Shown here in pieces: positions 36,536 through 45,789 of a DNA stretch of 64,000 nucleotides (position 1 is its first letter; the number at the start of each line of letters is the position of its first letter). The notes under the pieces were generated by a model, which saw nothing but the letters and a program-made list of their open reading frames with translations, did not search any database and was not told the origin of the DNA. Source of the DNA: Borreliella bissettiae DN127 (GTDB lineage: Bacteria; Spirochaetota; Spirochaetia; Borreliales; Borreliaceae); contig NC_015921.1 in NCBI RefSeq assembly GCF_000222305.1, positions 248,001 through 312,000 on the forward strand, in the 5' to 3' direction. Both the position numbers and the translations under genes were made by a program.

Positions 36536-37654
36536 CTAATTAAACTTTTTAGTAATAGAATATACTCTCACAAGAATTTTTGAAACAATCTCCCAATATT
36601 CTCTTGGAATCTCTTCATTAACCTTAACATTAGCATAAAGTGCTCTTGCAAGTAGCTTATTTTCCATTAAAGGAACATTATTTTCTCTTGCAATTTTTTT
36701 AATTGTGAGAGCTATTTCATCTTGACCTTTTGCAAGCACCCTTGGAGCTAACATTGTTTCGCTATCCCACTTAATAGCAACTGCAAAATGTTCTGGATTT
36801 GTAATTACTACATCTGCTTGAGGAATAGCTACTCTTAAATTGGTATTTAAAATAACCCTCATTCTCTCTTTTATTCTAGATCGAAGCAAAGGATCACCTT
36901 CCATCTCCTTTCGTTCCTGCTTTACCTCTTCTTTTGTCATTTTCAAACTCTCAATGTACTGAGACCTTTGAAACAAATAATCAAACACCCCTACAATTGC
37001 CAAAAACATTACTGAGAAAAAACATATCTTATAGGCAAGCACCAACACAATAGAAATCCCAGATTGGAGCGTATATTCCGAAAGCTTAGAAATTTTGCCT
37101 ATATTGTTTTCTATAATAAAATAATATATTAAGCATATTATAACAACTTTTAATAAACTTTTAAACAAATTGAAAAAAGCCCCTGCTGAAAAAAAAGAAT
37201 TTTTTGCCCACCTGGAAAAATTAAAACTAATTCTATCCCACTTTGGTTCTAAAGATTTAAAAGTAATAAAAAAGCCTACTTGAATAATATTGACAAAAAA
37301 ATTAACGGCTAAGGATGCAAAAAAAAACAAAACAACATAACCCAGGATAGATCTAATATATGCAAAACCCATAGCATAAATACTCATACGCATAACTTCA
37401 GGAAGCTTGCTGGCCTGCTCTTTAAAAACAGCTATTAAATCTAAAGCAAAATACGAAAGCATGAAAAAAAACAATGCAAATAACAACAAAAGGCTAACGG
37501 CAGTATTAATTTCAGTAGACTTTAATACCCGTCCTTCTTCTCTTGCCTTTTGCTTTTTCTGGTCAGTAGGTAATTCGGTTCTTCCCTCATCATCTGCAGA
37601 AAAAAAATCAAGGGGAATATACCAACTTTTAATCAAAAATTCATCTTTTGTCAT
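36536..37654 (-). CDS. flhB: Flagellar export switch protein FlhB (NPEH variant)
   Basis: 372 residues. Four membrane helices lie between about 50 and 220, with a cytoplasmic C-terminal domain after them. The autocleavage site, NPTH in most FlhB proteins, reads N286-P-E-H289 here (ITNPEHFAVAIKW). Asn and Pro, between which cleavage occurs, and His are kept. FlhB cleavage switches export from hook to filament subunits. The ATG shares one base with the fliR stop (TAATG). Corresponds to B31 BB_0272. Confidence 0.95.
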   Translation of the reverse strand: MTKDEFLIKSWYIPLDFFSADDEGRTELPTDQKKQKAREEGRVLKSTEINTAVSLLLLFALFFFMLSYFALDLIAVFKEQASKLPEVMRMSIYAMGFAYIRSILGYVVLFFFASLAVNFFVNIIQVGFFITFKSLEPKWDRISFNFSRWAKNSFFSAGAFFNLFKSLLKVVIICLIYYFIIENNIGKISKLSEYTLQSGISIVLVLAYKICFFSVMFLAIVGVFDYLFQRSQYIESLKMTKEEVKQERKEMEGDPLLRSRIKERMRVILNTNLRVAIPQADVVITNPEHFAVAIKWDSETMLAPRVLAKGQDEIALTIKKIARENNVPLMENKLLARALYANVKVNEEIPREYWEIVSKILVRVYSITKKFN

Positions 37655-38463
37655 TATTTTAAAACTCTAGAAAACAATTTTAAAAAACTAGCAAGAGAAT
37701 CTAGGGAAAGTTCAATAACTCTTTTTGCAGATATTACTAAGCTTGGAAATCCAATATACAAAATTAATAACCCTAAAAATAGCGAGGTTGAAAAACTAAT
37801 TATTAATAAATTAATTTGGGGTGATGACTTTGAAAGTATCCCCAATACCAAATAAAAAAGTAAAAGCAAAGACAAAATTGGAAACGAAATTAATAACGCT
37901 TTTTCAAAAAGAAATCCAAAAGACATAAGCAAAAGCTTGATAAATTCTGAATTTCTCATATTGACCAAATGTTCAACCCTAATATTTAAAACAGAATCAT
38001 GTATGCCAATCACAAAAAACCTAAGTAAAAAATCGCTTGATAAGAACAAAAGCAAAAACATATAAACAAAAATTTGTGAAATAATCATGCTTTCTTCTTC
38101 TGAAAAAACATCAAAAATATTTGCATAAGCAAGCCCAATTTGATTAGAAAAGAAAAATCCAACTAAATGAAAAACATTAAAAATTATATTAACAAAAAAT
38201 GCTTGAATAAGGCCTAAAATAGCTTCTCCTAATAAAATTAACGTAAAAGAAAGCATATTGTCTAAAGGATAAATAATTTGAATCTTTTCAACAACAATTA
38301 CAGAGAGAATCAAAGAAAAGAAAAAATTAAAATATCCAATTTTTATTGTTGAAAACAATGGAGAAAATTTTAAAAACATAAAAATTCTAACCATCACAGG
38401 TAAAATTGTAAAAGATTTTAAAACCAAAAAACTCAAATTCAAAATTTTATCCCAATAGTACAA
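37654..38463 (-). CDS. fliR: Flagellar export protein FliR
   Basis: 269 residues with about six membrane helices, the usual FliR size. The VRIFMFLKFSPLFS block near residue 24 aligns with the conserved N-terminal helix of the family, so the frame must start close to the predicted point. The start is TTG at 38463 with no evident Shine-Dalgarno, 11 nt after the fliQ stop. FliP, FliQ and FliR form the export channel core. Corresponds to B31 BB_0273. Confidence 0.92.
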   Translation of the reverse strand: MYYWDKILNLSFLVLKSFTILPVMVRIFMFLKFSPLFSTIKIGYFNFFFSLILSVIVVEKIQIIYPLDNMLSFTLILLGEAILGLIQAFFVNIIFNVFHLVGFFFSNQIGLAYANIFDVFSEEESMIISQIFVYMFLLLFLSSDFLLRFFVIGIHDSVLNIRVEHLVNMRNSEFIKLLLMSFGFLFEKALLISFPILSLLLLFYLVLGILSKSSPQINLLIISFSTSLFLGLLILYIGFPSLVISAKRVIELSLDSLASFLKLFSRVLK

Positions 38464-38474
38464 TTAAGCATAAA

Positions 38475-38738
38475 TTAAACATTTTGCAATTGACTAAAAA
38501 TCATATAAGTAAACTGCATAAGCTTATTCAAAATCCAAGGACCAAAAATCACAATAGTTAAAAGTATAACAATAATCTTTGGAATAAAACTTAAAGTTTG
38601 ATCTTGAATTGAAGTAATAGCTTGAAAAATTGAAATCAAAAGACCAACTATAAGAGCTATAATCAACATTGGAGCTGATAAAATAATAATGTTTTCAATA
38701 GAAATTCTAATTAAATAAAGAATGTGTCCTGCAGTCAT
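38475..38738 (-). CDS. fliQ: Flagellar export protein FliQ
   Basis: 87 residues with two membrane helices, standard FliQ. The LIVGLLISIFQAITSIQDQT stretch is the family signature. AAGG, which overlaps the fliP stop, lies 6 nt before the ATG. It is part of the FliPQR export channel. Corresponds to B31 BB_0274. Confidence 0.95.
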   Translation of the reverse strand: MTAGHILYLIRISIENIIILSAPMLIIALIVGLLISIFQAITSIQDQTLSFIPKIIVILLTIVIFGPWILNKLMQFTYMIFSQLQNV

Positions 38739-38746
38739 ATATAACC

Positions 38747-39511
38747 TTACATAAAACTTTTAATAAGACCACTAGTAATTAAAGTCCAACCATCTACCAT
38801 TACAAAAAGAATAAGCTTAAAAGGCAAAGATATCATTACAGGGGGCAACATTATCATACCCATAGCCATTAAAACAGAGGCAACAATAATATCTAAAACT
38901 ATAAAAGGCAAAAATATCAAAATTCCCATCTTGAAAGCTACTTTAAGCTCATGCAAAATAAAAGCTGCAATTAAAACATGTGTTGGTACTTCGCTAAAAT
39001 TTTTTGGTCGATTATAATTACTCATACTCATAAATAACCTAATCTCTTCATGACGCCCATCAGACATCTGCTTATACATAAAAATTCTAAGAGGGGCAAT
39101 TCCTTTGTTATAAAATTCATCAAAATTTATTTTTGACTCTTTAAGAGGCAAATAAGCTTGTTCATATATAGAATTAAAAGTTGGCCACATGGTAAAAATG
39201 GTTAAAAATAAAGCCAAGCCCATTACTATCTGAGTAGGAGGAGATTGTTGAAGAGATAAAGCACGCCTAATAAAATCCAAAACTATGGATATTCGCAAAA
39301 ACGAAGTCATTAAAACTAAAAACGCTGGAGAAAGAGTAATAATGGTTAATAGAATTAAAATCTGCAAAGAAAAAGCTATTTCTGAACCACCAATATTGTC
39401 AAAATTTAAAAACGGAAAATTAAGCCCATTATTAGTCTGCAAAGATTTTGTTTGAGCAAAAGATAAGCTTGTTACACTAAAAAATAAAAAAAAATTAAAA
39501 CACTTTCTCAA
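38747..39511 (-). CDS. fliP: Flagellar export protein FliP
   Basis: 254 residues. A cleavable signal peptide (about 1-19) precedes four membrane helices. Conserved blocks include LVLMTSFLRI, GLALFLTIFTMWP and the C-terminal MGMIMLPPVMISLPFKL. FliP forms the core ring of the export channel. The start is TTG at 39511, with GAGGG 7 nt upstream. It lies 10 nt after fliO. Corresponds to B31 BB_0275. Confidence 0.95.
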   Translation of the reverse strand: MRKCFNFFLFFSVTSLSFAQTKSLQTNNGLNFPFLNFDNIGGSEIAFSLQILILLTIITLSPAFLVLMTSFLRISIVLDFIRRALSLQQSPPTQIVMGLALFLTIFTMWPTFNSIYEQAYLPLKESKINFDEFYNKGIAPLRIFMYKQMSDGRHEEIRLFMSMSNYNRPKNFSEVPTHVLIAAFILHELKVAFKMGILIFLPFIVLDIIVASVLMAMGMIMLPPVMISLPFKLILFVMVDGWTLITSGLIKSFM

Positions 39512-39521
39512 AATAAACCCT

Positions 39522-40148
39522 CTAAAATTTTTTTAATCTATCTTGTTTATCCTTAAGTGAAGTCTCAATTTTCTTCTCAAGCTTAACATAATCATTCCCA
39601 GAAAAAGGAATCTCTTCTTTTTTGAGTAACATTTTCTTAAAGATTGATTGAAAAGAATCTTTCTTAGCAGAATTATTAATTTTGCTAAGCCTAAGTTTCA
39701 AATCCTCAAGCTCTTCTTCAGATTTAATCTCTTTAAGCAAAGTAGAAGAATTGCTAGAAACTAACAATATGTAAACATTGTCTAATATGTTTATAATTCT
39801 TATTGAGTTTTTAACATCTATCTCGTAAAAAACAAGCTCCTTAATTAAATTAGAATTTTGTTCATATTTGCTTTTTTTTGAATAAAAAATCAACTTCTTT
39901 AATAAAAAAAAGATAAAAAAAGCAATAAGTAAAAATAAAACTATTTTAACCAAATCCGAAATATTAAAAAGAGAAACTGCCTGAGCGCTACCATTGTTAG
40001 CAAAATTTGCCTTATCATCTTCAAAGATTGGCAAACCAGATTCATTTTCTAAGCCATCAGATACTGAATTTAGCTGCTCTTGTGAATTAGCATATGTAAA
40101 AAAATTAAAAAACGCTAAAAAAACTAAAAATAAAAATTTATTATTCAT
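39522..40148 (-). CDS. fliO: Flagellar export assembly protein FliO (FliZ)
   Basis: 208 residues. A signal peptide (1-20) is followed by a short periplasmic part, a membrane helix at about 66-84 and a cytoplasmic tail, the FliO layout. FliO helps FliP assemble into its ring. Older Borrelia literature names it fliZ. The ATG overlaps the fliN stop by 8 nt. Sequence conservation in the family is low, so identification rests on layout and position. Corresponds to B31 BB_0276. Confidence 0.85.
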   Translation of the reverse strand: MNNKFLFLVFLAFFNFFTYANSQEQLNSVSDGLENESGLPIFEDDKANFANNGSAQAVSLFNISDLVKIVLFLLIAFFIFFLLKKLIFYSKKSKYEQNSNLIKELVFYEIDVKNSIRIINILDNVYILLVSSNSSTLLKEIKSEEELEDLKLRLSKINNSAKKDSFQSIFKKMLLKKEEIPFSGNDYVKLEKKIETSLKDKQDRLKKF

Positions 40149-40482
40149 TTTTAGTTTTAATTATCTCAGTAATTCTAACTCCAAAATTCTCATCAATTAC
40201 AACTACTTCGCCCCTGGCAACTATTTTACCGTTTACTAAAATATCCACAGGCTCACCGGCAAGTTTATCAAGAGTAATAATCGTGCCCTCAGACATACCA
40301 AGTATGTCTTTTATTTTGCGCTCTGTTCTTCCAAGCTCTACAGTAAGCTGCATAGAAACATCCATTAAAAGCCCAAAATTACTAGGATCAACTCCTTCTG
40401 GCAAAGTATCAATTAAATCAGGAAGCTTAACCCCTTTTATTTCTGGTTTTTCTCCATTATCGCTTTTTTCATCTACGCTCAT
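40141..40482 (-). CDS. fliN: Flagellar switch protein FliN
   Basis: 113 residues. A short acidic N-terminus precedes the SpoA/FliN domain with [34 protein letters not shown] and [14 protein letters not shown]. It forms the bottom of the C-ring with FliM and binds export components. GAGG lies 8 nt before the ATG, with a 46-nt gap after fliM. Corresponds to B31 BB_0277. Confidence 0.96.
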   Translation of the reverse strand: MSVDEKSDNGEKPEIKGVKLPDLIDTLPEGVDPSNFGLLMDVSMQLTVELGRTERKIKDILGMSEGTIITLDKLAGEPVDILVNGKIVARGEVVVIDENFGVRITEIIKTKNE

Positions 40483-40528
40483 AATTTTAACCTCTTAATA
40501 ATTTAAGTTTAAATAAATAAAATAACTA

Positions 40529-41587
40529 TCACTCAACCTCTTCTGTAAGCTCTTTCAATAAATCAAAACCCTTTATATCTCCAATTTTTTCTGTAATTTG
40601 CACTGAAACTTTATTCCCCATTAACCCCATTCTACATTTAAACTTTTCTTTAGTACCAACTTTTAAAGTTAAATCTTTATTTATTAGAGAAGACTCAAGA
40701 TTTAAAACATCGCCTTTGTCAAGCGATAAAATTTCTCTTACTTTAAGCTTAACTTCTCCTATTTCTGCTATCAAAGGCATTGCTGTATTTTCCAACTTCT
40801 CACGCAAAGCATCAAGATTCTCACTGGTAGTTCCAACCCCAATCAAAGAATGCCAATATCTTGTTGATAATTTTGAAACAATAGGTTCTATAGTAATATA
40901 AGGTAAGCAAAAATTCATAAGCCCTTCTACTTTTCCTATTTTAACCTCAAGAGTTACTAAAATAATCATTTCTGTAGGAGGAACTATTTGAGCAAACTGT
41001 GGATTGACCTCAATATGCCCAAATCTTGGTCTTAAATCAACCACCTGAGACCAAGCCTCCCTCATATTGGCAAGTATACGAATAATAACGCTTTCCATGA
41101 CAGACTGCTCAATTTCTGTTAAATCTCTACTTTTATCTTTAATCGTGTCTCCATCTCCCCCAAAAAGCCTATCTACTATAGCAAATGCTATGGTTGGATC
41201 AACTTCAAAAATAGCAGATCCTTTAAGAGGGTCCATATTTATTATTGCTAAAGTTGTAGGATTGGGTATTGACCTAATAAACTCTTCATAGGTTAATTGG
41301 TCAACTGAAGCTACATGAACATGAACCATTTTTCTTAAAAGAGCAGAAAGTGAGGTTGTAGTATATCTGGCAAATGCCTCATGAAAACTTGAAACTGTTC
41401 TAACCTGCTCTTTTGAAAATTTATCTGGCCTTTTAAAGTCATAAACCTTAACTTTTTGCTTTTTGCCTGTAGGACTAGATATGACATTAGAAAGGGATTC
41501 GTCTAAGGATAAACTTTCAGACGAGTTAATAGACTCTAAAAGACTATCTATATCATCTTGAGACAAAGCTCCTGGATTGTTTGCCAT
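40529..41587 (-). CDS. fliM: Flagellar switch protein FliM
   Basis: 352 residues. The N-terminal CheY-binding peptide is LSQDDIDSLL (about 8-17). The CheC-like middle domain that contacts FliG follows, then a C-terminal SpoA domain that pairs with FliN. It receives the chemotaxis signal and sets rotation direction. The start ATG lies 20 nt after fliL. Corresponds to B31 BB_0278. Confidence 0.96.
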   Translation of the reverse strand: MANNPGALSQDDIDSLLESINSSESLSLDESLSNVISSPTGKKQKVKVYDFKRPDKFSKEQVRTVSSFHEAFARYTTTSLSALLRKMVHVHVASVDQLTYEEFIRSIPNPTTLAIINMDPLKGSAIFEVDPTIAFAIVDRLFGGDGDTIKDKSRDLTEIEQSVMESVIIRILANMREAWSQVVDLRPRFGHIEVNPQFAQIVPPTEMIILVTLEVKIGKVEGLMNFCLPYITIEPIVSKLSTRYWHSLIGVGTTSENLDALREKLENTAMPLIAEIGEVKLKVREILSLDKGDVLNLESSLINKDLTLKVGTKEKFKCRMGLMGNKVSVQITEKIGDIKGFDLLKELTEEVE

Positions 41588-41607
41588 TTAAAATTCCTTT
41601 AAATTTA

Positions 41608-42144
41608 TTACATATCAAAAATATCAATTTGAGTTAATGCTATTTCTTTAATTTCTCCATTTCTAAGAATACTATTAATTCTTGCCTTAATTTCTGCTTT
41701 TATTTGACTTTCATTCTTTATTTCTTGACCAGTTCTTTGGCTAAAATATTCTCTAATAATATCTTTTAAGCGCACTTTTTGCCTTCCAAGCTCATTGAGA
41801 ATATTAACATTATTCTCTGCATACCCTAAAGCAAGCTTTACAACAAAAGTTTTTGGAGGAACATCTAAAGTATTGCCTCTAATCTCATCTATACTTTCAT
41901 ACCATATAAGCATAGGTGGCTTTCCTAAGTATTCATTAGAAAAAACTGGAAAATCGCTAGGAGCTCCACTTTGGCTTACCACCATTTTAGAAACAAAATA
42001 AGAAACAATTATCATTATTGCAACAGTAAATATTCCTATTGCAAGTATTTGCAAGATTTTTATTATAATATCGGGCAATAAACCGCCTTTTCTACCAATA
42101 TTGGAATCTCCCATATCTAAATTTTCATCGTCTTTATTAGGCAT
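41608..42144 (-). CDS. fliL: Flagellar basal-body/stator protein FliL
   Basis: 178 residues. A short cytoplasmic N-terminus, one membrane helix (about 29-52) and a periplasmic stomatin-like domain ending in the ITQIDIFDM-like strand make up the protein. FliL rings engage the stator, and in Borrelia FliL is reported to affect flagellar tilt and stator activity. AGGAGG lies 9 nt before the ATG. A 48-nt gap separates it from motB. Corresponds to B31 BB_0279. Confidence 0.93.
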   Translation of the reverse strand: MPNKDDENLDMGDSNIGRKGGLLPDIIIKILQILAIGIFTVAIMIIVSYFVSKMVVSQSGAPSDFPVFSNEYLGKPPMLIWYESIDEIRGNTLDVPPKTFVVKLALGYAENNVNILNELGRQKVRLKDIIREYFSQRTGQEIKNESQIKAEIKARINSILRNGEIKEIALTQIDIFDM

Positions 42145-42192
42145 AATAAAATTCCTCCTATTAATTTCTTATTCACAGTTAAAAAGAATTAC

Positions 42193-42975
42193 TTACTGCT
42201 TAATTTCCTTAGGGAAACTTAAAGATGCATCCGTAGTAATTAATATATCAATTCTTCTATTATAAGCTCTGCCCTCAGGAGTATCGTCTGTTGCAATAGG
42301 CCTGCTTCCGCCAAAACCAGATACTTCAAACTTATTTTCAATGCTTTTAACATCAGATTGATCTAAATAGTTTAAAATATGTTCTAGCATATTAACAGAT
42401 CTAGCAGCCGAAAGCTCCCAATTGCTTTTCCAAGGTCCATTTACATCAGTATCAATATTATCTGTATGCCCTTCTATTTTAAAATTATAGCCTCTAGAAC
42501 TTAAAACGCCAATAAAAGATGCTATTTTTTGAATAGAATCTCTATTCTCTTCAAGCTTAACATCTGCACTAGCAGAATCAAAAAATGCATCTGCTGCCAG
42601 AGATATCACAATACCTCTTTCTTCTTGTCTAACCACAATATTTTTAGACTGAATCTTCTCAATAAATTCAATCATAGATTTATTTTTAGCAGTCTGAGAT
42701 GCTTGTTTATTGCGCACAGTAGAAGGTAAAGACATAAAACTATTGCTCAAATAAGATAATTTACTAAAATCTAAAGTTTTACCACCCTTGAAAAATCCCG
42801 CACCCGTGAAAGAAGCAGACATTATCCTTATTACATTTTCTTGAAAAATAATATCATTTAATGAAAACATTGTAACAAAAAACACAAGCAGTAAAGTAAC
42901 CATGTCTCCATAAGTCAACATATAATCTGGGGCACCATCATCACATTTTGAAGGTTTTTTAATTCGCAAAGCCAT
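42193..42975 (-). CDS. motB: Stator protein MotB
   Basis: 260 residues. One N-terminal membrane helix carries the proton-accepting Asp24 (LTYGDMVTLLLVF), followed by a plug/linker. The C-terminal OmpA-like peptidoglycan-binding domain has EGHTDN and ARSVNMLEHI and ends with AYNRRIDI. The ATG shares a base with the motA stop (TAATG). Corresponds to B31 BB_0280. Confidence 0.97.
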   Translation of the reverse strand: MALRIKKPSKCDDGAPDYMLTYGDMVTLLLVFFVTMFSLNDIIFQENVIRIMSASFTGAGFFKGGKTLDFSKLSYLSNSFMSLPSTVRNKQASQTAKNKSMIEFIEKIQSKNIVVRQEERGIVISLAADAFFDSASADVKLEENRDSIQKIASFIGVLSSRGYNFKIEGHTDNIDTDVNGPWKSNWELSAARSVNMLEHILNYLDQSDVKSIENKFEVSGFGGSRPIATDDTPEGRAYNRRIDILITTDASLSFPKEIKQ

Positions 42976-43757
42976 TATTCACCCCCAATGCTACTACTAA
43001 GCTGGCTTCGATCTTTGGGAGTCAAAAACGTCATTAATTTTTGCTCTAAAATTCTAGGATTATCTCCAGACTGAATCGATAAAACACCCTCAATTATCAT
43101 TGTCTTTACTGCAGCTTCCTCAGAATCGATTTTCTCCAACTTAAGTTGAACAGGAATAAACATTAAATTTGCCATTATAGTTCCATAAAGAGTTGTAATA
43201 AGAGCAACAGCCATAGAAGAACCAAGCGCGGACTTATCTTCTAGATTGCCAAGAAGAGCTACAAGCCCAATAAGAGTACCCGTCATACCAAAAGCTGGAG
43301 CAAGCTTTGCCCAAGTTTTAAAAAGATCTGAGCCAACCTTATGCCTTTCTTGCATTTGATCAAGCTCTAAATAGAGCATAGTTCTAATTACCTCAGGATC
43401 TGCACCATCAACAACAAGCCTCATTCCTGACTTAAAAAATGGGTCATTTATTTGTTCAAGCTCATCATCAAGAGATAAAAGACCTTCTTTTCTGGCCTTT
43501 TCTGAAAGCTCTACTAATATTTTTATAATGGAAATCTTAGCATATGAATTTCTTCTAAAGAAAAATCCCAAATACGTTGGAATTTTTTTTACAGCAATAA
43601 CTTCTGAAGAAGCCATAAGAGCAGAAAAAGATCCAACAACAGTAATAAAAACAGAGCTTAAATCCCAAAAAACACCAAGTCCTGTGGGGGTAAATGCCAT
43701 AGAAATTAAAATAGCTCCAAATCCAACTCCCCACCCAATTATACTAGCTAAATTCAT
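42975..43757 (-). CDS. motA: Stator protein MotA
   Basis: 260 residues with four membrane helices. The cytoplasmic loop between helices 2 and 3 includes the charged residues that touch FliG. The conserved LAPAFGMTGTLIGLV segment forms helix 3. MotA5B2 units power rotation with ions. The start overlaps the flbD stop (ATGA). Corresponds to B31 BB_0281. Confidence 0.97.
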   Translation of the reverse strand: MNLASIIGWGVGFGAILISMAFTPTGLGVFWDLSSVFITVVGSFSALMASSEVIAVKKIPTYLGFFFRRNSYAKISIIKILVELSEKARKEGLLSLDDELEQINDPFFKSGMRLVVDGADPEVIRTMLYLELDQMQERHKVGSDLFKTWAKLAPAFGMTGTLIGLVALLGNLEDKSALGSSMAVALITTLYGTIMANLMFIPVQLKLEKIDSEEAAVKTMIIEGVLSIQSGDNPRILEQKLMTFLTPKDRSQLSSSIGGE

Positions 43758-43978
43758 AATTCAACGCCCCCATTTCCTTCTCCTAAAATTTTTTCAAAAG
43801 AAGCAACTTCTTTCCTATACAACTTAATCCTATTGACCACCTCTTCAACTTTTTCTTTCACAATTAACTTCTTACCGTTCATAAGAAGAATTGTAGTATC
43901 AGGATTAGCTTCAATACTTTCAATATGATAAGGATTTAAATAATATCCATCACCATTAAGCTTAGTTACAAAAATCAT
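43754..43978 (-). CDS. flbD: FlbD/SwrD family flagellar protein
   Basis: 74 residues. The FlbD family pattern is an N-terminal VTKLNGDGYYLNPYHIESI, TTILLMNGKKL and VVNRIKLYR. The B. subtilis homologue SwrD raises stator torque. Its place directly before motAB here fits that role. It is not the sigma-54 activator also called FlbD in Caulobacter. Corresponds to B31 BB_0282. Confidence 0.93.
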   Translation of the reverse strand: MIFVTKLNGDGYYLNPYHIESIEANPDTTILLMNGKKLIVKEKVEEVVNRIKLYRKEVASFEKILGEGNGGVEL

Positions 43979-43999
43979 ATGCTAAAAAACAATCTTAGA

Positions 44000-45328
44000 T
44001 TAATTTTTCAATCTTACAAGTTCTTGCAACAATTGATCAGAAGTAGTAATGGTTTTAGCGTTTGCTTGAAATCCTCTTTGGGTCACTATCATATCTGTAA
44101 ACTGCTCTGCAAGATCAACATTGGCCATTTCTAAAACACCAGATCTAATATCGCCAAGTCCAGCAAGTCCAGTTTCGCCTATTCTAACTTGACCTGAATT
44201 GCTTGTTTCTACAAAATTAGTATCACCTGATTTCGCAAGTCCTCCGGGATTCATAAAAGAAGCAAGAGCAATTTTACCAAGATCTCGCCTTATACCATTT
44301 GAATAAATGCCAACTATAACACCATTTTGATCAATTTCATAATTTTCCATATATCCCATGCCATATCCATCTTGAATAATAGCCTTTGTGCTACTAGAAT
44401 CAGCAAACTGAGTGATTGAATCGGTATAACTTCCAACTGTTCCTAATTTCAAATTTACAGTTTGCTGCTCACCAACTTCACCTACATTTGCGCCTAAAAC
44501 ATTAAATGTTATAGGAATTTGAAGAATATCTCCTTTTTGGCCTGGTTGGCCATTTAAAGACGCCAATGCTCCTTCATTGTCAAACCCAAGTGTAAAATTT
44601 GAATTTTGCTCGCCATTTATGAACACCGTTGCATTCCATAAATTAGGCGTATTTAAATCTTTTACAACCCTAAGTTCAAGCGTGCTAACATTTCCAAAAC
44701 TATCATACAATGACTTATTGACAACCCAAGTTCCACGTGCAATATCTGCAGGACTTGCACCTTCTTGAATTAAAGGCAATCTCTTATCAAGATTGCAAGC
44801 AAAAGTAACGTTTTTAGTAGACTTTGCTCCCTCTTTATCTCCAATCGGAATAATCAGATCCTCAATATCAGCCGCTGTATTGATAACTTTTTCACCTTCT
44901 AAATCTCTTGCCATCCAGCCTTGAATTCGCATTCCATTTGCAGGATTTACAAGATGTCGATCAGAGTCCACATCAAAGGCGCCGGCTCTTGTATAAAATA
45001 AATTTTTACCTTCTTTTAAAATAAAAAATCCATTACCACTAACCCCAAGATCAGATGCTTTTTGAGTACTTTGAAAAGCTCCTTGAGTGTGAATAGTATC
45101 AATTGAGGCAACATTCATACCTAATCCAACTTGCTTGGGATTAGTCCCACCACGAGAATCAGTAGGACGAGAAGCCCCAGAAATAGCCTGCGATATCATA
45201 TCTTGAAAATTCACTCTTCCCTTTTTAAAGCCAATTGTATTTACATTAGCAATATTGTTACCAACAACATCCATTCTTGTTTGATGGTTCTGAAGCCCAG
45301 AAACACCAGAATATAAAGACCTCATCAT
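44000..45328 (-). CDS. flgE: Flagellar hook protein FlgE
   Basis: 442 residues. Conserved N-terminal rod-hook motif (SLYSGVSGLQNHQTRMDVVG) and C-terminal MIVTQRGFQANAKTITTSDQ coiled-coil halves flank the variable hook domain. Lys165 and Cys178 (GDK and FAC) match the residues forming the lysinoalanine cross-link in Treponema denticola FlgE, which makes the spirochaete hook a covalent polymer. GGAGGAG lies 7 nt before the double ATG. Corresponds to B31 BB_0283. Confidence 0.97.
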   Translation of the reverse strand: MMRSLYSGVSGLQNHQTRMDVVGNNIANVNTIGFKKGRVNFQDMISQAISGASRPTDSRGGTNPKQVGLGMNVASIDTIHTQGAFQSTQKASDLGVSGNGFFILKEGKNLFYTRAGAFDVDSDRHLVNPANGMRIQGWMARDLEGEKVINTAADIEDLIIPIGDKEGAKSTKNVTFACNLDKRLPLIQEGASPADIARGTWVVNKSLYDSFGNVSTLELRVVKDLNTPNLWNATVFINGEQNSNFTLGFDNEGALASLNGQPGQKGDILQIPITFNVLGANVGEVGEQQTVNLKLGTVGSYTDSITQFADSSSTKAIIQDGYGMGYMENYEIDQNGVIVGIYSNGIRRDLGKIALASFMNPGGLAKSGDTNFVETSNSGQVRIGETGLAGLGDIRSGVLEMANVDLAEQFTDMIVTQRGFQANAKTITTSDQLLQELVRLKN

Positions 45329-45332
45329 ATAA

Positions 45333-45776
45333 TTACTCCTCCAAACCTACCGATAATATGTTTTTATATACATAATAATTACCATTAACCATAACTTGAG
45401 GTATTGCGCCTGTCTTAATGTTTGTAACACGACCTTCAACAATCTCCCCATCACCATGCTGAAATTTAATTACTTTACCTAATAAATCCAAATCTTTTCT
45501 TATTCCTAAAGAAGATGAAAGTTTTTCAAATGACTTGCTCATATTAGTCATTTGCTCAAGAGACGAAAATTGCGCCATTTGAGCAATAAATTCTTTATCC
45601 TTCATTGGATTTGTAGGGTCTTGATACCTAAGTTGAGTAATGAGCAACTTCAAAAAATCATCCTTACCAAGATTAACCTTATTAGATATATTCTCAACAT
45701 TAAAATCTGTTTTTTTTTTAATTTTACTGCTAATATCTAAATTAAAAATACTTTCAACACCGTTCATTTTATTCAT
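45333..45776 (-). CDS. flgD: Hook capping protein FlgD
   Basis: 147 residues, short like other spirochaete FlgD. The N-terminal [22 protein letters not shown] block is characteristic (about 34-55). A small beta domain with [17 protein letters not shown] follows. It caps the growing hook and allows FlgE polymerisation. GGAG lies 4 nt before the ATG. Corresponds to B31 BB_0284. Confidence 0.95.
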   Translation of the reverse strand: MNKMNGVESIFNLDISSKIKKKTDFNVENISNKVNLGKDDFLKLLITQLRYQDPTNPMKDKEFIAQMAQFSSLEQMTNMSKSFEKLSSSLGIRKDLDLLGKVIKFQHGDGEIVEGRVTNIKTGAIPQVMVNGNYYVYKNILSVGLEE

Positions 45777-45789
45777 TTAACTCCACCCT

